NCBI RefSeq assembly: GCF_023273875.1 | Contig: NZ_CP096882.1 | Location: 372,001 to 436,000, forward strand | From: Pseudarthrobacter sp. SSS035 | Lineage (GTDB): Bacteria; Actinomycetota; Actinomycetes; Actinomycetales; Micrococcaceae | Direction: 5' to 3' | DNA length: 64,000 nucleotides | Shown here: positions 33,929 through 43,273 of the stretch, piece after piece | Layout: the number at the start of each line of letters is the position of its first letter | Position numbering within the stretch: the stretch's first letter is position 1 | Made by a program: the position numbers and the translations under genes | The notes under the pieces: model-generated | What the model saw: only the letters and a program-made list of their open reading frames with translations | Databases searched by the model: none | Told to the model about the DNA's origin: nothing

Positions 33929-34117
33929 CGGTTCCCGCCTAACTTGTTGCGTAGTCTGCTGCCTGGTCGGTTCGGCATCGGTGTGCTGTGGGAGCCCGCG
34001 GCAGCACGGTCCCGCCCCCAAAACTATCATTCAGGTTCAGGGCAAACTTCCGGGTTGGCCGCACGGCGCGCCTGCAACCCCGGAAAGATGGAACTTCCGG
34101 GCCTAGGATTGATCTCC

Positions 34118-35341
34118 GTGACCACTCCCTCGAATCCGGGCGATTCGCTGACCCGCCGCCGGAAACTGTTGTACATCCTCCTCCTCGGCGCCCTCACCGC
34201 GTTGGGTCCGTTCACGATCGACCTGTATCTGCCTGCGTTCCCGGCACTGGAAGCGAGCCTTGGGGTCACCGAGGCCCAGGTCCAGCTGACCCTGGCCGGC
34301 ACCACCGTGGGCTTTGCCCTCGGCCAGCTGGTGGTGGGCCCCTTCAGCGACAAGTTCGGCCGGCGGCTCCCGCTGATCCTGGCCACCGCCCTGCACATCG
34401 CCTCCTCCGTGGGAGCGGCCCTGTCCACCGATATCTCCACGCTGGGCCTCTTCCGCGTCCTCATGGGCGTGGGTGCTGCAGGCGGCGGTGTGGTGGCGAT
34501 GGCAATGGTGCGGGACCTGTTCTCCGGCTATGCCATGGTCCGGATGTTCTCGCGCATGGCCCTGGTGAACGGGCTGGCACCGATCCTGGCCCCGGTGATC
34601 GGATCGCAGCTGCTCCTGGTGATGCCCTGGCCGGGAATCTTCGTGTTCCTGGCCGGCTACGGCACCCTGGTGATCATCGCCGCGCTCGTTTTGGTCCGCG
34701 AAACACTGCCACCGGAGAAGCGCGGCCTGACCGGTATGACCGCCGGCCAGCGCTACAAGGTTCTTTTTACGGACCGGATCTTCGTGGGCCTGCTGGTGGT
34801 GGGCGGCATGAACTTCGCTGGCCTCTTCACCTACCTGTCCGCGTCGCCGTTCCTGTTCCAGGACATTTTCGGGTTCTCGCCGCAGGAGTACGGCCTGCTG
34901 TTCGGCATCAATTCCCTGGGCATTGTGGCCGGCGTCCAGACCAGCTCCAGGCTCATCCGTACTGTCCCGCCGCAATGGATCCTTGCTTGTTCCACGGCCT
35001 GGATGTTCCTTATGGCCCTGCTGATCGTGGTCTTTGACCAGGCCGGCCTGGGGCTCTGGGGCGTGATGGTTCCGCTCTGGTTCTACATCATGGGTGCAGG
35101 CTTTACGTTCCCCTGCGTGCAGGTGCTGGCCCTGAGCAGCCACGGCGCACAGGCCGGGACGGCCGCGTCCCTCCTGGGTGCCGCGACCTTCCTGATGGCC
35201 GGCCTGGTTTCACCGGTGGCGGGGTGGCTGGGCATCACCAGCTCCACGCCCATGGGCGCCGTGCAGGCCGCGTGCATACTGGTGGCGATAGCGGGCCTCT
35301 GGCTGGTCGTCAGGCCCCGCACCGTGCCCTCGATCCACTGA
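34118..35341 (+). CDS. Bcr/CflA-type multidrug efflux MFS transporter
   Basis: The transporter has 407 residues from the GTG at 34118; an ATG at 34088 would add ten. It has twelve membrane helices. The first reads LLGALTALGPFTIDLYLPAFP, the Bcr/CflA N-terminal signature, and loop 2-3 has GPFSDKFGRRLPL, the MFS motif A. It is likely a drug/proton antiporter for bicyclomycin- or chloramphenicol-like compounds. It is followed closely by a small membrane protein gene. Confidence 0.9.
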   Translation: MTTPSNPGDSLTRRRKLLYILLLGALTALGPFTIDLYLPAFPALEASLGVTEAQVQLTLAGTTVGFALGQLVVGPFSDKFGRRLPLILATALHIASSVGAALSTDISTLGLFRVLMGVGAAGGGVVAMAMVRDLFSGYAMVRMFSRMALVNGLAPILAPVIGSQLLLVMPWPGIFVFLAGYGTLVIIAALVLVRETLPPEKRGLTGMTAGQRYKVLFTDRIFVGLLVVGGMNFAGLFTYLSASPFLFQDIFGFSPQEYGLLFGINSLGIVAGVQTSSRLIRTVPPQWILACSTAWMFLMALLIVVFDQAGLGLWGVMVPLWFYIMGAGFTFPCVQVLALSSHGAQAGTAASLLGAATFLMAGLVSPVAGWLGITSSTPMGAVQAACILVAIAGLWLVVRPRTVPSIH

Positions 35342-35358
35342 ACCCCGCCGACCCACTG

Positions 35359-35547
35359 ATGAAACCCATAAAACGCAAACCGCACCGCAACCCCCGGGGA
35401 CTGTTCCTCGGGGCGGTGCTCGGCGGCGTCGCAGGTTACTTCCTGGGGCGCGTGTTCGGCAGCGGTGCCATCGGCATCATCCTCGGTGCCCTGGCAGGTG
35501 CTGCCCTGCTGTACCGGGTCAACCCGGGCCCTTGGAACCGTCCCTAG
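35359..35547 (+). CDS. small glycine-zipper membrane protein
   Basis: The protein has 62 residues from the ATG at 35359, 17 bp after the exporter stop. A basic N-terminus (MKPIKRKPHRNPRG) is followed by LFLGAVLGGVAGYFLGRVFG and IGIILGALAGAALLYRV, two helices rich in GxxxG motifs. Tight coupling to the exporter suggests co-expression, but the function is unknown. Confidence 0.65.
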   Translation: MKPIKRKPHRNPRGLFLGAVLGGVAGYFLGRVFGSGAIGIILGALAGAALLYRVNPGPWNRP

Positions 35548-35633
35548 CTGTTGGGACGCGGCGCCAAATCCCGGTCCACCGAGCGAGGGGCAACCCCTGC
35601 CGCCCGGGAGCTTTCCCACGATAAAATAAATCC

Positions 35634-36041
35634 GTGCCCAGCTGGCAGTTCCACTCGCCGCCCCCGGCCACATGGCAACGTTGCGACTCAGGCATCTTGC
35701 CCTTGTGGTGGGACCGGCTATGCGCCCAAACCGGACAGCAGTCCGCAGCCCTTTATGCTGCCGGACTCTTCACCGACGACCGGCGGCGGCCCATCGCGCA
35801 GTGGTTCAATGCCGCCTTCAACGCCGCCCTCCTGGTGGCCCCGGAGACCTCGCCTGAGTGGCCGGTGCAGCGCTTCGGGATCTTCTACGCACCACCGGCC
35901 TCCGGCTTCGTCCGCGTGTACTCGGCACCCCATGAATGGCATCCGCGCGAGCCCCGCAAGTACCCCACCGAGCAGGACGCCTTCCGCGCGGCCATAGCCG
36001 AGGCTGAGCGGTTCCTGCAGGTGGAAATGGACTTTGTGTGA
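35634..36041 (+). CDS. conserved hypothetical protein, cytosolic
   Basis: The protein has 135 residues, starting at GTG. There is no membrane segment or known catalytic motif. Aromatic-rich stretches ILPLWWDRLCAQTGQ, PIAQWFNAAFNAALLVAPE and HEWHPREPRKYPTEQDAFRAA suggest a compact folded protein. Codon use is normal for the genome. It is followed at once by a terminator shared with the tRNA-Asn gene on the other strand. I do not recognise the family. Confidence 0.65.
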   Translation: MPSWQFHSPPPATWQRCDSGILPLWWDRLCAQTGQQSAALYAAGLFTDDRRRPIAQWFNAAFNAALLVAPETSPEWPVQRFGIFYAPPASGFVRVYSAPHEWHPREPRKYPTEQDAFRAAIAEAERFLQVEMDFV

Positions 36042-36044
36042 ATG

Positions 36045-36085
36045 CAAAGAATCCCCGCCCTCACAGAGAGGACGGGGATTCTTTG
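36045..36085. terminator. bidirectional terminator
   Basis: CAAAGAATCCCCG (36045-36057) pairs with CGGGGATTCTTTG (36073-36085). It ends the gene at 35634 on the plus strand and tRNA-Asn copy 1 on the minus strand. Confidence 0.9.
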
Positions 36086-36093
36086 TTTGTCTG

Positions 36094-36166
36094 CTCCTCC
36101 TGCTGGACTTGAACCAGCAACCCTTCGATTAACAGTCGAATGCTCTGCCAATTGAGCTAAGGAGGA
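36094..36166 (-). tRNA. tRNA-Asn (GTT), copy 1
   Basis: This is a 73-nt cloverleaf without encoded CCA. The acceptor is TCCTCCT/AGGAGGA, the D stem GCTC/GAGC, the anticodon arm TTCGA-CTGTTAA-TCGAA, and the T arm GCTGG-TTCAAGT-CCAGC. The anticodon GTT reads AAC/AAU. It has the same sequence as copy 2, 198 bp away. Confidence 0.96.
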
Positions 36167-36254
36167 ATGAAGCAGGTATGACATTAGCAAAGGTTTCCCG
36201 GGAATGTGAAATCGGCGGCGGCGCACCACGAAATACCCTCCCCGGGTATAAAAA

Positions 36255-36286
36255 AATCCCCGTTCCGGAGACCCGGAACGGGGATT
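36255..36286 (-). terminator. terminator of tRNA-Asn copy 2
   Basis: AATCCCCGTTCCGG (36255-36268) pairs perfectly with 36273-36286 around a 4-nt loop. On the minus strand the stem runs directly into TTTTTT, 5 nt after the tRNA 3' end. Confidence 0.93.
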
Positions 36287-36291
36287 GTGCG

Positions 36292-36364
36292 CTCCTCCTG
36301 CTGGACTTGAACCAGCAACCCTTCGATTAACAGTCGAATGCTCTGCCAATTGAGCTAAGGAGGA
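36292..36364 (-). tRNA. tRNA-Asn (GTT), copy 2
   Basis: It has the same 73-nt sequence as copy 1. It is flanked upstream by ATGAAGCGGGTA, which matches ATGAAGCAGGTA upstream of copy 1, so the whole unit (leader, tRNA, terminator) was duplicated. Confidence 0.96.
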
Positions 36365-36431
36365 ATGAAGCGGGTACCAGCCTAACAAAGACACCGGCTG
36401 GAAGCGAAATCAGGAGTGAAATCGGCGCGTT

Positions 36432-38387
36432 TCAGGCGTCCGAGCGCAGTGCCCGGCGTTCCATTTCCAGCATCATCAGTTCCCTGTTGAGCCGCTGGAA
36501 ATCCTCCGGGTTCGCTGCCGGATCCAGCCGTTGCAGCTGGCCCATCTTGTCCGCCTTGACCCGCGTGATCTGGAGCTCGAACAGCCGGGACAGAATGTCC
36601 TTGCAGTACTTCTGGACTGCTTCAGCAGTGCTCGCGGGAAGCGGCACCACAGCAAGCTCGGACACCAGCGGCCGCAGGGGTTCCGGGACTTCGTGCATCA
36701 CTTGTTCCACCCAGCGCAGGGGCTCACCGATAAGTCCAGGACCCGAGGCGCGCATGGCGTCGTGCACGGCCTGGAACGCCGGCGTGACGAACCGTGCCGC
36801 CGCGAAGCGCTCCCAGATGCCGCCGCCCAGGAGGGCGGACTCCTGCAGCGCCACTTCCAGCGCCTGCCGCTCCATGGAGGCCACGGGGTCCCGTGGGTCG
36901 GGCCGCTGGTAGGAAGGGACAGCGCCCGACGTCGGCCCGGCAGCCACGCCGGGTCCGCCCGCCTGGGCGGAACCCGCCTGCACGGCCCCCGACTGGGCGG
37001 ACGCCATCTGGCCCGGGGCACCGGCGGGCGTTCCCGGTGCAGCCGGCCCGCCCGGAGCGGCACGCTTCATGGCGACGCCCACAGCCCGGCTGACGTCTTC
37101 AACCGAGATGCCGAGCCAGCCGGCCAGTTCCCGGGCATACTCGGGCCTGATGGCTGCGTCGCGGATCTGGGCCACCACCGGAGCGGATTCCCGCAGCGCG
37201 GCCACCCGGCCCTCCACGGTGTCCAGGTTGTGGCGCCTGAGCGTGGCTTTGATGGCAAACTCGAACAGCGGCCGGCGGGTGGCGATCAGGTCCCGCACGG
37301 CGGCGTCGCCCCTGCTTTGGCGCAGGTCGCAGGGGTCGGCGCCGGTGGGCTCCACCGCCACATAGGTCTGGGCGGTAAAGCGCTGGTCTTCCTCGAAGGC
37401 GCGCAGTGCGGCCTTCTGCCCGGCGGCGTCACCGTCAAAAGTGAAGATGACCTCTCCCCCGCTGCCGTCGTCGGACAGCAGGCGGCGGGCGATCTTAATG
37501 TGCTCGGTGCCGAACGCCGTGCCACAGGTGGCCACCGCCGTCGGAATTCCCGCCAGGTGGCAGGCCATCACGTCCGTGTATCCCTCCACCACCACGAGCT
37601 GGCGGTCTTTGGCGATGCTGCGCTTGGCGAGGTCGATCCCGTAGAGCACCTGGGACTTCTTGTAGAGCGTGGTTTCGGGGGTGTTGAGGTACTTGGGGCC
37701 CTGGTCGTCCTCATACAGCTTGCGGGCGCCGAAGCCGATGGTGTCGCCGGCGATGTCGCGGATGGGCCAGATGAGCCTGCCCCGGAACCGGTCGTAGATG
37801 CCCCGGTTGCCTTCGGAGAACATGCCCGTCAGCTTCAGCTCCTGGTCCGTGAAGCCGCGGCCGCGGAGGTGTTTCAGCAGCGCGTCCCAGCCCTGCGGTG
37901 CGTAGCCCACACCGAACTGCTCCGAGGCGGCGCGGTCAAAGCCACGGCCGAACAGGAAGTTCCGGCCTTCGGCGGCTCCGGGCGTCAGCAGCTGGGCGCG
38001 GAAGAACTCATCGGCGATTTTGTGGGCATCCAGGAGGCGCTGGCGCTTGCCCACTTCCTCACGGTTGGGGCCGGTGCCGCCGTCCTCATAGCGCAGTTCG
38101 TACCCGATGCGGGCAGCCAGCTTTTCCACTGCCTCGTGGAATGAGGTGTGGTCCTGTTTCTGCACAAAGGCGATGACGTCCCCGTCTTCGCCGCACCCGA
38201 AGCAGTGGTACCTGCCCACCTGGGGGCGCACGGTGAACGACGGCGACCGTTCGTCGTGGAAGGGGCACAGGCCCTTGTAGGTCCCCAGCCCGGCACCCTT
38301 AAGCGTGACGTAGCCGTCAACCACTTCCTTGATGTCCGTGCGCTGGCGTACTTCGTCTATGTCTTCACGTTTGATCAGGCCAGCCAC
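36432..38387 (-). CDS. dnaG: DNA primase
   Basis: The primase has 651 residues. The CHC2 zinc finger has Cys41 and His44 in LCPFHDERSPSF, then Cys62 and Cys65 in YHCFGCGEDGD. The catalytic core has GFGARKLYEDDQGPKYLNTPE and the TOPRIM motifs VVEGYTDVMACHLAGI and FTFDGDAAGQKAAL. A flexible Ala/Gly/Pro/Gln-rich linker (about 440-490) leads to a C-terminal helicase-binding domain. It makes RNA primers for lagging-strand synthesis. It is followed in the same direction from dgt by 52 bp. Confidence 0.96.
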   Translation of the reverse strand: MAGLIKREDIDEVRQRTDIKEVVDGYVTLKGAGLGTYKGLCPFHDERSPSFTVRPQVGRYHCFGCGEDGDVIAFVQKQDHTSFHEAVEKLAARIGYELRYEDGGTGPNREEVGKRQRLLDAHKIADEFFRAQLLTPGAAEGRNFLFGRGFDRAASEQFGVGYAPQGWDALLKHLRGRGFTDQELKLTGMFSEGNRGIYDRFRGRLIWPIRDIAGDTIGFGARKLYEDDQGPKYLNTPETTLYKKSQVLYGIDLAKRSIAKDRQLVVVEGYTDVMACHLAGIPTAVATCGTAFGTEHIKIARRLLSDDGSGGEVIFTFDGDAAGQKAALRAFEEDQRFTAQTYVAVEPTGADPCDLRQSRGDAAVRDLIATRRPLFEFAIKATLRRHNLDTVEGRVAALRESAPVVAQIRDAAIRPEYARELAGWLGISVEDVSRAVGVAMKRAAPGGPAAPGTPAGAPGQMASAQSGAVQAGSAQAGGPGVAAGPTSGAVPSYQRPDPRDPVASMERQALEVALQESALLGGGIWERFAAARFVTPAFQAVHDAMRASGPGLIGEPLRWVEQVMHEVPEPLRPLVSELAVVPLPASTAEAVQKYCKDILSRLFELQITRVKADKMGQLQRLDPAANPEDFQRLNRELMMLEMERRALRSDA

Positions 38388-38439
38388 AGAGCCATCCTAG
38401 TCCCGGGGTCTGACAGCGAACGCGTCGCTATGGCGTCTG

Positions 38440-39738
38440 TCACCACAGCGACGGCAGGCTCCCCACGAGCCGTTCGTACATAGCCAGCGCCGAGCCGTCC
38501 GTCAGCGACGCCACCTGGTCGATGACCACCCTGAGCCGTGCGCCGTCGTCGGGCGCGTCCCGCCAGTCGGCCGCGAACATCGGCTCCAGGTGGCGGTCGC
38601 CCGTGGCGTTCAGGGCGGTAACCAGGGCGTGCAGCACCTCGCGCTGGCGCTCGTAGATGGGCTGGCGGTGTTCGGTGGTCATCACAAACGTGGTGGCCAG
38701 GCCCTTCATCACCGCGATCTCCATGACCGTTTCGTCCGGGACCATCAGCTCAGCGCTGTACCGGGTGAGGTTTTCCGGGCCGTAGACGGCACGCGTGGCC
38801 TCCAGGGCGCTCTGGCAGAACCGGCCGATCAGCTGGCTGGTCATGTCCTTCAGTGCGGCCATGGACTTGCGGCTGCCGTCGGCCTCGCGGACCCACACGT
38901 CGGTGGCTTCCAACCGGGCAAGGGCGGCATCGATCGCGGCGGGGTCGTTGTGCGGGAGGTACCACTGCTTGGCGTAGCCCACCACACGGGCCCGGTGGTC
39001 CGGGTTGTCCATCCAGCGCAGCTGGAAGTGCCCGGCCACGATCGCGTCCTCGACGTCGTGCACGGAATAGGAAATGTCGTCGGCCAGGTCCATAACCTGC
39101 GCCTCCAGGCACGAGCGGCGTTCCGGCGCACCCTCCCTGATCCAGTTGAAGATGGGCAGATCGTCCTCGTAGGCGCCGAACTTGCTGGTGCGCTGGCCGT
39201 GGATGACCGGCGCGTTCAGCGCGGACCAAGGGTATTTCGCCGCCGCATCCAGGCTGGCCCTCGTGAGGTTCAGGCCGGCCGGGCGCCCGTCGGTGGCCAG
39301 GACCTTGGGCTCCAGCCGGGTGAGGAGCCGGAGGGTCTGGGCGTTGCCTTCGAAGCCGCCGATGGCATGGGCCACCTCGTTCAGGGCGGACTCGCCGTTG
39401 TGGCCGAAGGGCGGGTGCCCCAGGTCATGGCTCAGGCAGGCCGTGTCCACCACGTCCGGGTCGCAGCCCAGGGCGCGGCCCAGTTCCCGTCCCACCTGGG
39501 CAACCTCGAGGCTGTGGGTCAGGCGGGTGCGGACGAAGTCGTCGGTGTCCGGGGCAACTACCTGCGTTTTCGCGCCGAGGCGGCGCAGGGCGGAAGAGTG
39601 CAGCACCCGGGCGCGGTCCCGCTCAAAGTCGGAGCGGTAGTTGTTTTTGGGCGGTTCCTCCACCCAGCGGGCGGAATCGTGGGCCTCGTAGCCGGGCAGG
39701 GCCTGTGCCGTGGTGCGCGTCTCAGCCACCGGAAACAT
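38440..39738 (-). CDS. dgt: deoxyguanosinetriphosphate triphosphohydrolase
   Basis: This 432-residue HD-domain enzyme shows RTRLTHSLEVAQVGRELG (first metal His) and ACLSHDLGHPPFGHNGE (the HD pair), followed by YSVHDVEDA with the distal Asp. It hydrolyses dGTP and other dNTPs to nucleoside plus triphosphate, which pairs naturally with the neighbouring primase gene. The start at 39738 overlaps the dusB end by 17 bp; a GTG nine bases further in is possible. Confidence 0.92.
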   Translation of the reverse strand: MFPVAETRTTAQALPGYEAHDSARWVEEPPKNNYRSDFERDRARVLHSSALRRLGAKTQVVAPDTDDFVRTRLTHSLEVAQVGRELGRALGCDPDVVDTACLSHDLGHPPFGHNGESALNEVAHAIGGFEGNAQTLRLLTRLEPKVLATDGRPAGLNLTRASLDAAAKYPWSALNAPVIHGQRTSKFGAYEDDLPIFNWIREGAPERRSCLEAQVMDLADDISYSVHDVEDAIVAGHFQLRWMDNPDHRARVVGYAKQWYLPHNDPAAIDAALARLEATDVWVREADGSRKSMAALKDMTSQLIGRFCQSALEATRAVYGPENLTRYSAELMVPDETVMEIAVMKGLATTFVMTTEHRQPIYERQREVLHALVTALNATGDRHLEPMFAADWRDAPDDGARLRVVIDQVASLTDGSALAMYERLVGSLPSLW

Positions 39739-40900
39739 CCAGTTCCGCGGCGGAGATGTCCTGGGACTGCGCGGCGTTCAGCGCACGGGATTCCAGCCAG
39801 TCCTTGGGCAGCGCCGGAGTTTTCGGCGAGCCGGCGCGGCCGCGGGGGCCCTCGGCGTCAAGGCCGGGGTACGGCGACGCGGAGTCCAGTTCGTCCAAAG
39901 CAGCCCGCAGTTCCTCAAGGCTGTTCACCAGCGTCATCCGGGTGCGGAGCTCACTGCCCACCACATAGCCCTTGAAGTACCAGGCGATATGCTTGCGGAT
40001 CTCCCGCAGGGCCTTGCCCTCGTCGCCGAAGGTTTCGACCATCAGTTCGGCGTGCCGGTAGACGCTCTCGGCGACCTTGCCCAGGTCCGGTTTGTGGCGG
40101 ACGTCGCTTCCTTCGAAGGCAGCCATCAGGTCACCGAAGAGCCACGGGCGGCCCTGGCAGCCGCGGCCCACCACCACGCCGTCAACGCCGGTTTCCCGGA
40201 CCATGCGGACGGCATCTTCAGCGGACCAGATATCGCCGTTGCCCAGGACAGGGATGTCCGGCAGGGCTTCGCGCAGGCGGGCGATCGCAGACCAGTCGGC
40301 CTGGCCGGAGTAGAACTGCGCCGCGGTGCGGCCGTGAAGCGCGACGGCGGCGACCCCGGCATCGCGGGCGATCCGGCCGGCGTCGAGGTACGTCAGGTGG
40401 TCATCGTCGATGCCCTTGCGCATCTTGATGGTGAGCGGGACATTGCCCTTGGACGCTTCCTTGACCGCGGTCTGGACAATCGACGTGAAGAGGTCAGTCT
40501 TCCAGGGCAGGGCGGAGCCGCCGCCGCGCCGGGTCACCTTGGGAACGGGGCAGCCGAAGTTCAGGTCGATGTGGTCAGCACGGTCCTCCTCCACCAGCAT
40601 CCGGACAGCGGCGCCCACGGTCACCGGGTCCACGCCGTACAGCTGGACGGAGCGGACTTTTTCGTCGTCGTCGTGGGAGATGATGCGCAGTGATTCGGGT
40701 GTGCGTTCAACGAGGGCGCGTGAGGTGACCATCTCCGCCACGTACAGGCCGCCGCCGTATTCACGGCACAAACGGCGAAAAGCGGAGTTGGTGATGCCCG
40801 CCATAGGAGCCAGGATCACGGGCGTGTCCACCGTGATGGGGCCTAGCTTCAGGGGCGGGAGTTCCAGCTTGGGGGCGGGAGGCGTTGCGGTAACAGTCAC
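39722..40900 (-). CDS. dusB: tRNA-dihydrouridine synthase
   Basis: The enzyme has 392 residues from the GTG at 40900 (VTVTATPPAPKLELPPL); the open frame further upstream reads as low-quality shadow. FMN-binding APMAGITNSAFRRLCREYG opens the TIM barrel, and the catalytic Cys is in LNFGCPVPKVTRRGGGSAL. ELRTRMTLVNSLEELRAAL lies in the C-terminal helical RNA-binding domain. It reduces uridines in the tRNA D-loop. The dusB-dgt-dnaG order is standard in Micrococcaceae. Confidence 0.92.
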   Translation of the reverse strand: MTVTATPPAPKLELPPLKLGPITVDTPVILAPMAGITNSAFRRLCREYGGGLYVAEMVTSRALVERTPESLRIISHDDDEKVRSVQLYGVDPVTVGAAVRMLVEEDRADHIDLNFGCPVPKVTRRGGGSALPWKTDLFTSIVQTAVKEASKGNVPLTIKMRKGIDDDHLTYLDAGRIARDAGVAAVALHGRTAAQFYSGQADWSAIARLREALPDIPVLGNGDIWSAEDAVRMVRETGVDGVVVGRGCQGRPWLFGDLMAAFEGSDVRHKPDLGKVAESVYRHAELMVETFGDEGKALREIRKHIAWYFKGYVVGSELRTRMTLVNSLEELRAALDELDSASPYPGLDAEGPRGRAGSPKTPALPKDWLESRALNAAQSQDISAAELDVSGG

Positions 40901-40961
40901 TTGTCCATTGTCGCAAAGGCGGGCAAATCGGCGCGCCGGGCCCATTTGGGTCCCCTGGCGT

Positions 40962-40997
40962 CGTTCAGCTGCCCGTTCAGCTACCCGTTCAGCCGCG
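40962..40997. repeat. 12-bp tandem repeat CGTTCAGCTRCC, about 2.7 copies
   Basis: Copies start at 40962, 40974 and 40986, and the last overlaps the stop codon of the YibE/F gene. It is a short slippage tract in the dusB-yibE spacer. Confidence 0.85.
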
Positions 40998-42452
40998 GTC
41001 TGCCCGGCGTCCCCTCCGGGTGGTGGCAGGATCGGCGGAATCTTCCGTGGACTGCCGTGACCGCCTCTCGAACGCGGCCGCCGCGAGCGCACCGGTATCG
41101 TCGACGTCGTCCGCGTTGATGGCGGCGGCGCCCGAGGTGCCGTGGGGGCGGCGGTCTTCGTCCGGGACGCCGATGGCGGACTGTCCGGCCGTCCGGACGC
41201 CGGTGGCCTTGACCACCAGCACGGCGATCAGGGTGGTCACGGGAATGGCCAGGACCAGGCCGATGGAGCCGACGAGCGTGCGGATGACTTCTTCGGACAG
41301 TTCGGCGCTGGTCAGGGTGTCCCCCAGCGGCCGGTCGTACAGCATCACAATGATCAGGATGGGCAGGGCTGCGCCGGCGTAGGCGAACGCGATGGTGTAA
41401 ACCGTGGAGGCGATGTGGTCCCGGCCGATCCGCATGGCGGAGGTGAAGAGCTTGCGGGCGCTGGTGCCGGGAGCCAACTCGTAGAGTTCCCAGACGGCGG
41501 ACGATTGCGTGATGGTGACGTCGTTCAGGACACCAAGCCCCGAGATGATGAGGCCGCACAGGATCACCCCGGAAATGGAGATGTTGGCCGAGGTATTGAT
41601 CAGGGTGGTGGCATCATGGCTGCCCACTCCGGCGAGGTTGGCGGCGTCGGTGGCCCAGGCCGCCAGCAGCGCCGTGATGGCAAGGCCGAACATGGTGCCC
41701 AGCAGCGCCGTTGATGTGCGGGCGGAGAATCCGTGGGCAAAATACAGGACCCCGATCATGATCACCGTTGACCCCACCAGGGCCAGCAGCAGCGGAGGTT
41801 TGCCCTCCACCAGCCCGGGCAACATAAAGCCGGCTAGGACGAAATACGCGCCCACCAGCCCCAGCAGTGCCCGGAGTCCGCGCCAGCGCGCCACAGCGAT
41901 GACCACCAGGGCATAGAGGAGCGCCAGGATCACGATGGGCAGGGTCCGGACGAAGTCAACGAAGATGTAGGCCGGGGACCCCTGCGACGCCGCGGCGCCC
42001 GGGGCGTTGGAAAGGTTCAGGTACCTGATCTGGTCCCCCGGCTTCACGCCATGGGATTGTGCCACTTCCGGGTTGATCACCACTTTGACGGGGCTGCCCC
42101 CCTGGTCCGGTTCCGTAAAGGCAAACATGCAGTCGGAGCCGGCGGGGGCGGGCTGGCCGCTGGTGTCCGGGGATTGGCCGGGGGCGGTGGAGCCCTGCAT
42201 GCAGCTTTCTTCCACGACGCTCTGGATCTTGCCCGTATCGAACGTCACGCCGGGCGCCGCCGAATAGGGGTTGGCGAGGGAGATGCCGTCCTTGGACCCG
42301 GACGGCCACAGCATGGCCATTCCCGCCAGGGTCAGAAGCGTCAGCGGCACCAGCACCGCGGCCAGGATGCGGTTTGCCTTCCGGCGGGCGGCAATCGCCT
42401 GGGCCGTCGGCTCCGAATGATCTGTTGAGACGTGGGTGTGACCGGAGCCCAT
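40989..42452 (-). CDS. YibE/F-like multipass membrane protein
   Basis: The protein has 487 residues. One N-terminal helix (ILAAVLVPLTLLTLAGMAML) is followed by an extracytoplasmic domain with two Cys (EESCMQGS and SDCMFAF), then seven or so helices. GVLYFAHGFSARTSTALLG and GLGVLNDVTITQSSAVWEL are the YibE/F signature. The Lactococcus YibE/F proteins have been linked to competence/export in older annotation, but the function is unproven. The Arg/Asp-rich C-terminus is cytosolic. Confidence 0.87.
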   Translation of the reverse strand: MGSGHTHVSTDHSEPTAQAIAARRKANRILAAVLVPLTLLTLAGMAMLWPSGSKDGISLANPYSAAPGVTFDTGKIQSVVEESCMQGSTAPGQSPDTSGQPAPAGSDCMFAFTEPDQGGSPVKVVINPEVAQSHGVKPGDQIRYLNLSNAPGAAASQGSPAYIFVDFVRTLPIVILALLYALVVIAVARWRGLRALLGLVGAYFVLAGFMLPGLVEGKPPLLLALVGSTVIMIGVLYFAHGFSARTSTALLGTMFGLAITALLAAWATDAANLAGVGSHDATTLINTSANISISGVILCGLIISGLGVLNDVTITQSSAVWELYELAPGTSARKLFTSAMRIGRDHIASTVYTIAFAYAGAALPILIIVMLYDRPLGDTLTSAELSEEVIRTLVGSIGLVLAIPVTTLIAVLVVKATGVRTAGQSAIGVPDEDRRPHGTSGAAAINADDVDDTGALAAAAFERRSRQSTEDSADPATTRRGRRADRG

Positions 42453-42532
42453 CAGCAGTTGAACCTCATACCTTGAACTCTACGTCCGGCGCCTTAGGGT
42501 TGGTAAATGGCAGGAACCGGGAGGAACCACGC

Positions 42533-43273
42533 GTGACGGACCGCAGGACTGAATTCCACACCAACGAACCTGCTGCGAGGCGGGAGGCGGCACTCACTGT
42601 GCTGGCGGCCCCCGGGACAACGCGGGGCGTGGCACTGGTCCTGCACGGGGGCAAAGCACACAGCTATGAGCCCGTGGCGGCCCGCCACCTGAGCCCGCTG
42701 CGCATGGTCACGTTCGCCCGTCACCTGCACCGTGCCGGGAAGGACCACGGGCTGGCGGTGTGGTCCCTGCGGAACAGCGTGCGTGGCTGGAACGGGCCGG
42801 ACAGGTCCGCATTGCAGGATGCCCGCTGGGCCCTCCAGCAAATCAGTGCGCAGCACCCTGGGGTTCCCGTGTATCTGGTGGGGCACTCCATGGGCGGCCT
42901 CACCGCCGTGACCGCCGCGGACCATCCGCAGGTGGACGCCGTGGTGGCGCTGGCCCCGTGGCTCAGCCCGGAGACACCCGCCACCCCGCTCGCCGGACGC
43001 AAGGTCCTGGTTGTCCACGGCACGGGAGACCATATGACCAGCCCGTCCCAGTCCTTGGCGTTTGCGCGCCGAGCCACCGGGACAGCAGCCTCCATGCAGT
43101 ATGTTTCGCTGCACGGTGCCGGTCATTTTATGGTCCGCCGCGGCCGGCTGTGGCACACGCTGGCCACCGGTTTTGTGATGAAGGCTTTCGCCGAGCGCAT
43201 CCGGTTCACACACCAGGCCTCGAACAAGCTGGCTGAGCTGGTGCCCGGGTCCGCCGCCGAAGTGGCCCTGTGA
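42533..43273 (+). CDS. alpha/beta hydrolase (lysophospholipase-like)
   Basis: The hydrolase has 246 residues from the GTG at 42533, preceded by GGGAGGA. The nucleophile elbow is VGHSMGGLTAV (Ser about 119), the acid is likely in VVHGTGDHMTSP, and the catalytic His is in LHGAGHFMVRR. It overlaps the start of the DUF1295 gene (TGTGA). The substrate is unknown; short acyl esters or lipids are likely. Confidence 0.87.
   Translation: MTDRRTEFHTNEPAARREAALTVLAAPGTTRGVALVLHGGKAHSYEPVAARHLSPLRMVTFARHLHRAGKDHGLAVWSLRNSVRGWNGPDRSALQDARWALQQISAQHPGVPVYLVGHSMGGLTAVTAADHPQVDAVVALAPWLSPETPATPLAGRKVLVVHGTGDHMTSPSQSLAFARRATGTAASMQYVSLHGAGHFMVRRGRLWHTLATGFVMKAFAERIRFTHQASNKLAELVPGSAAEVAL

Noticed and set aside
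33068..34117. N-terminal 350 codons of the long plus-strand frame ending in the MFS transporter
   Set aside because: They lie antisense to the holin-X-like gene and are not hydrophobic like the transporter; the MFS protein begins near 34118.
36094..36364. tRNA-Asn pair as an integration (att) site
   Set aside because: No integrase or foreign block adjoins them, and the repeat is explained by duplication of the tRNA unit.
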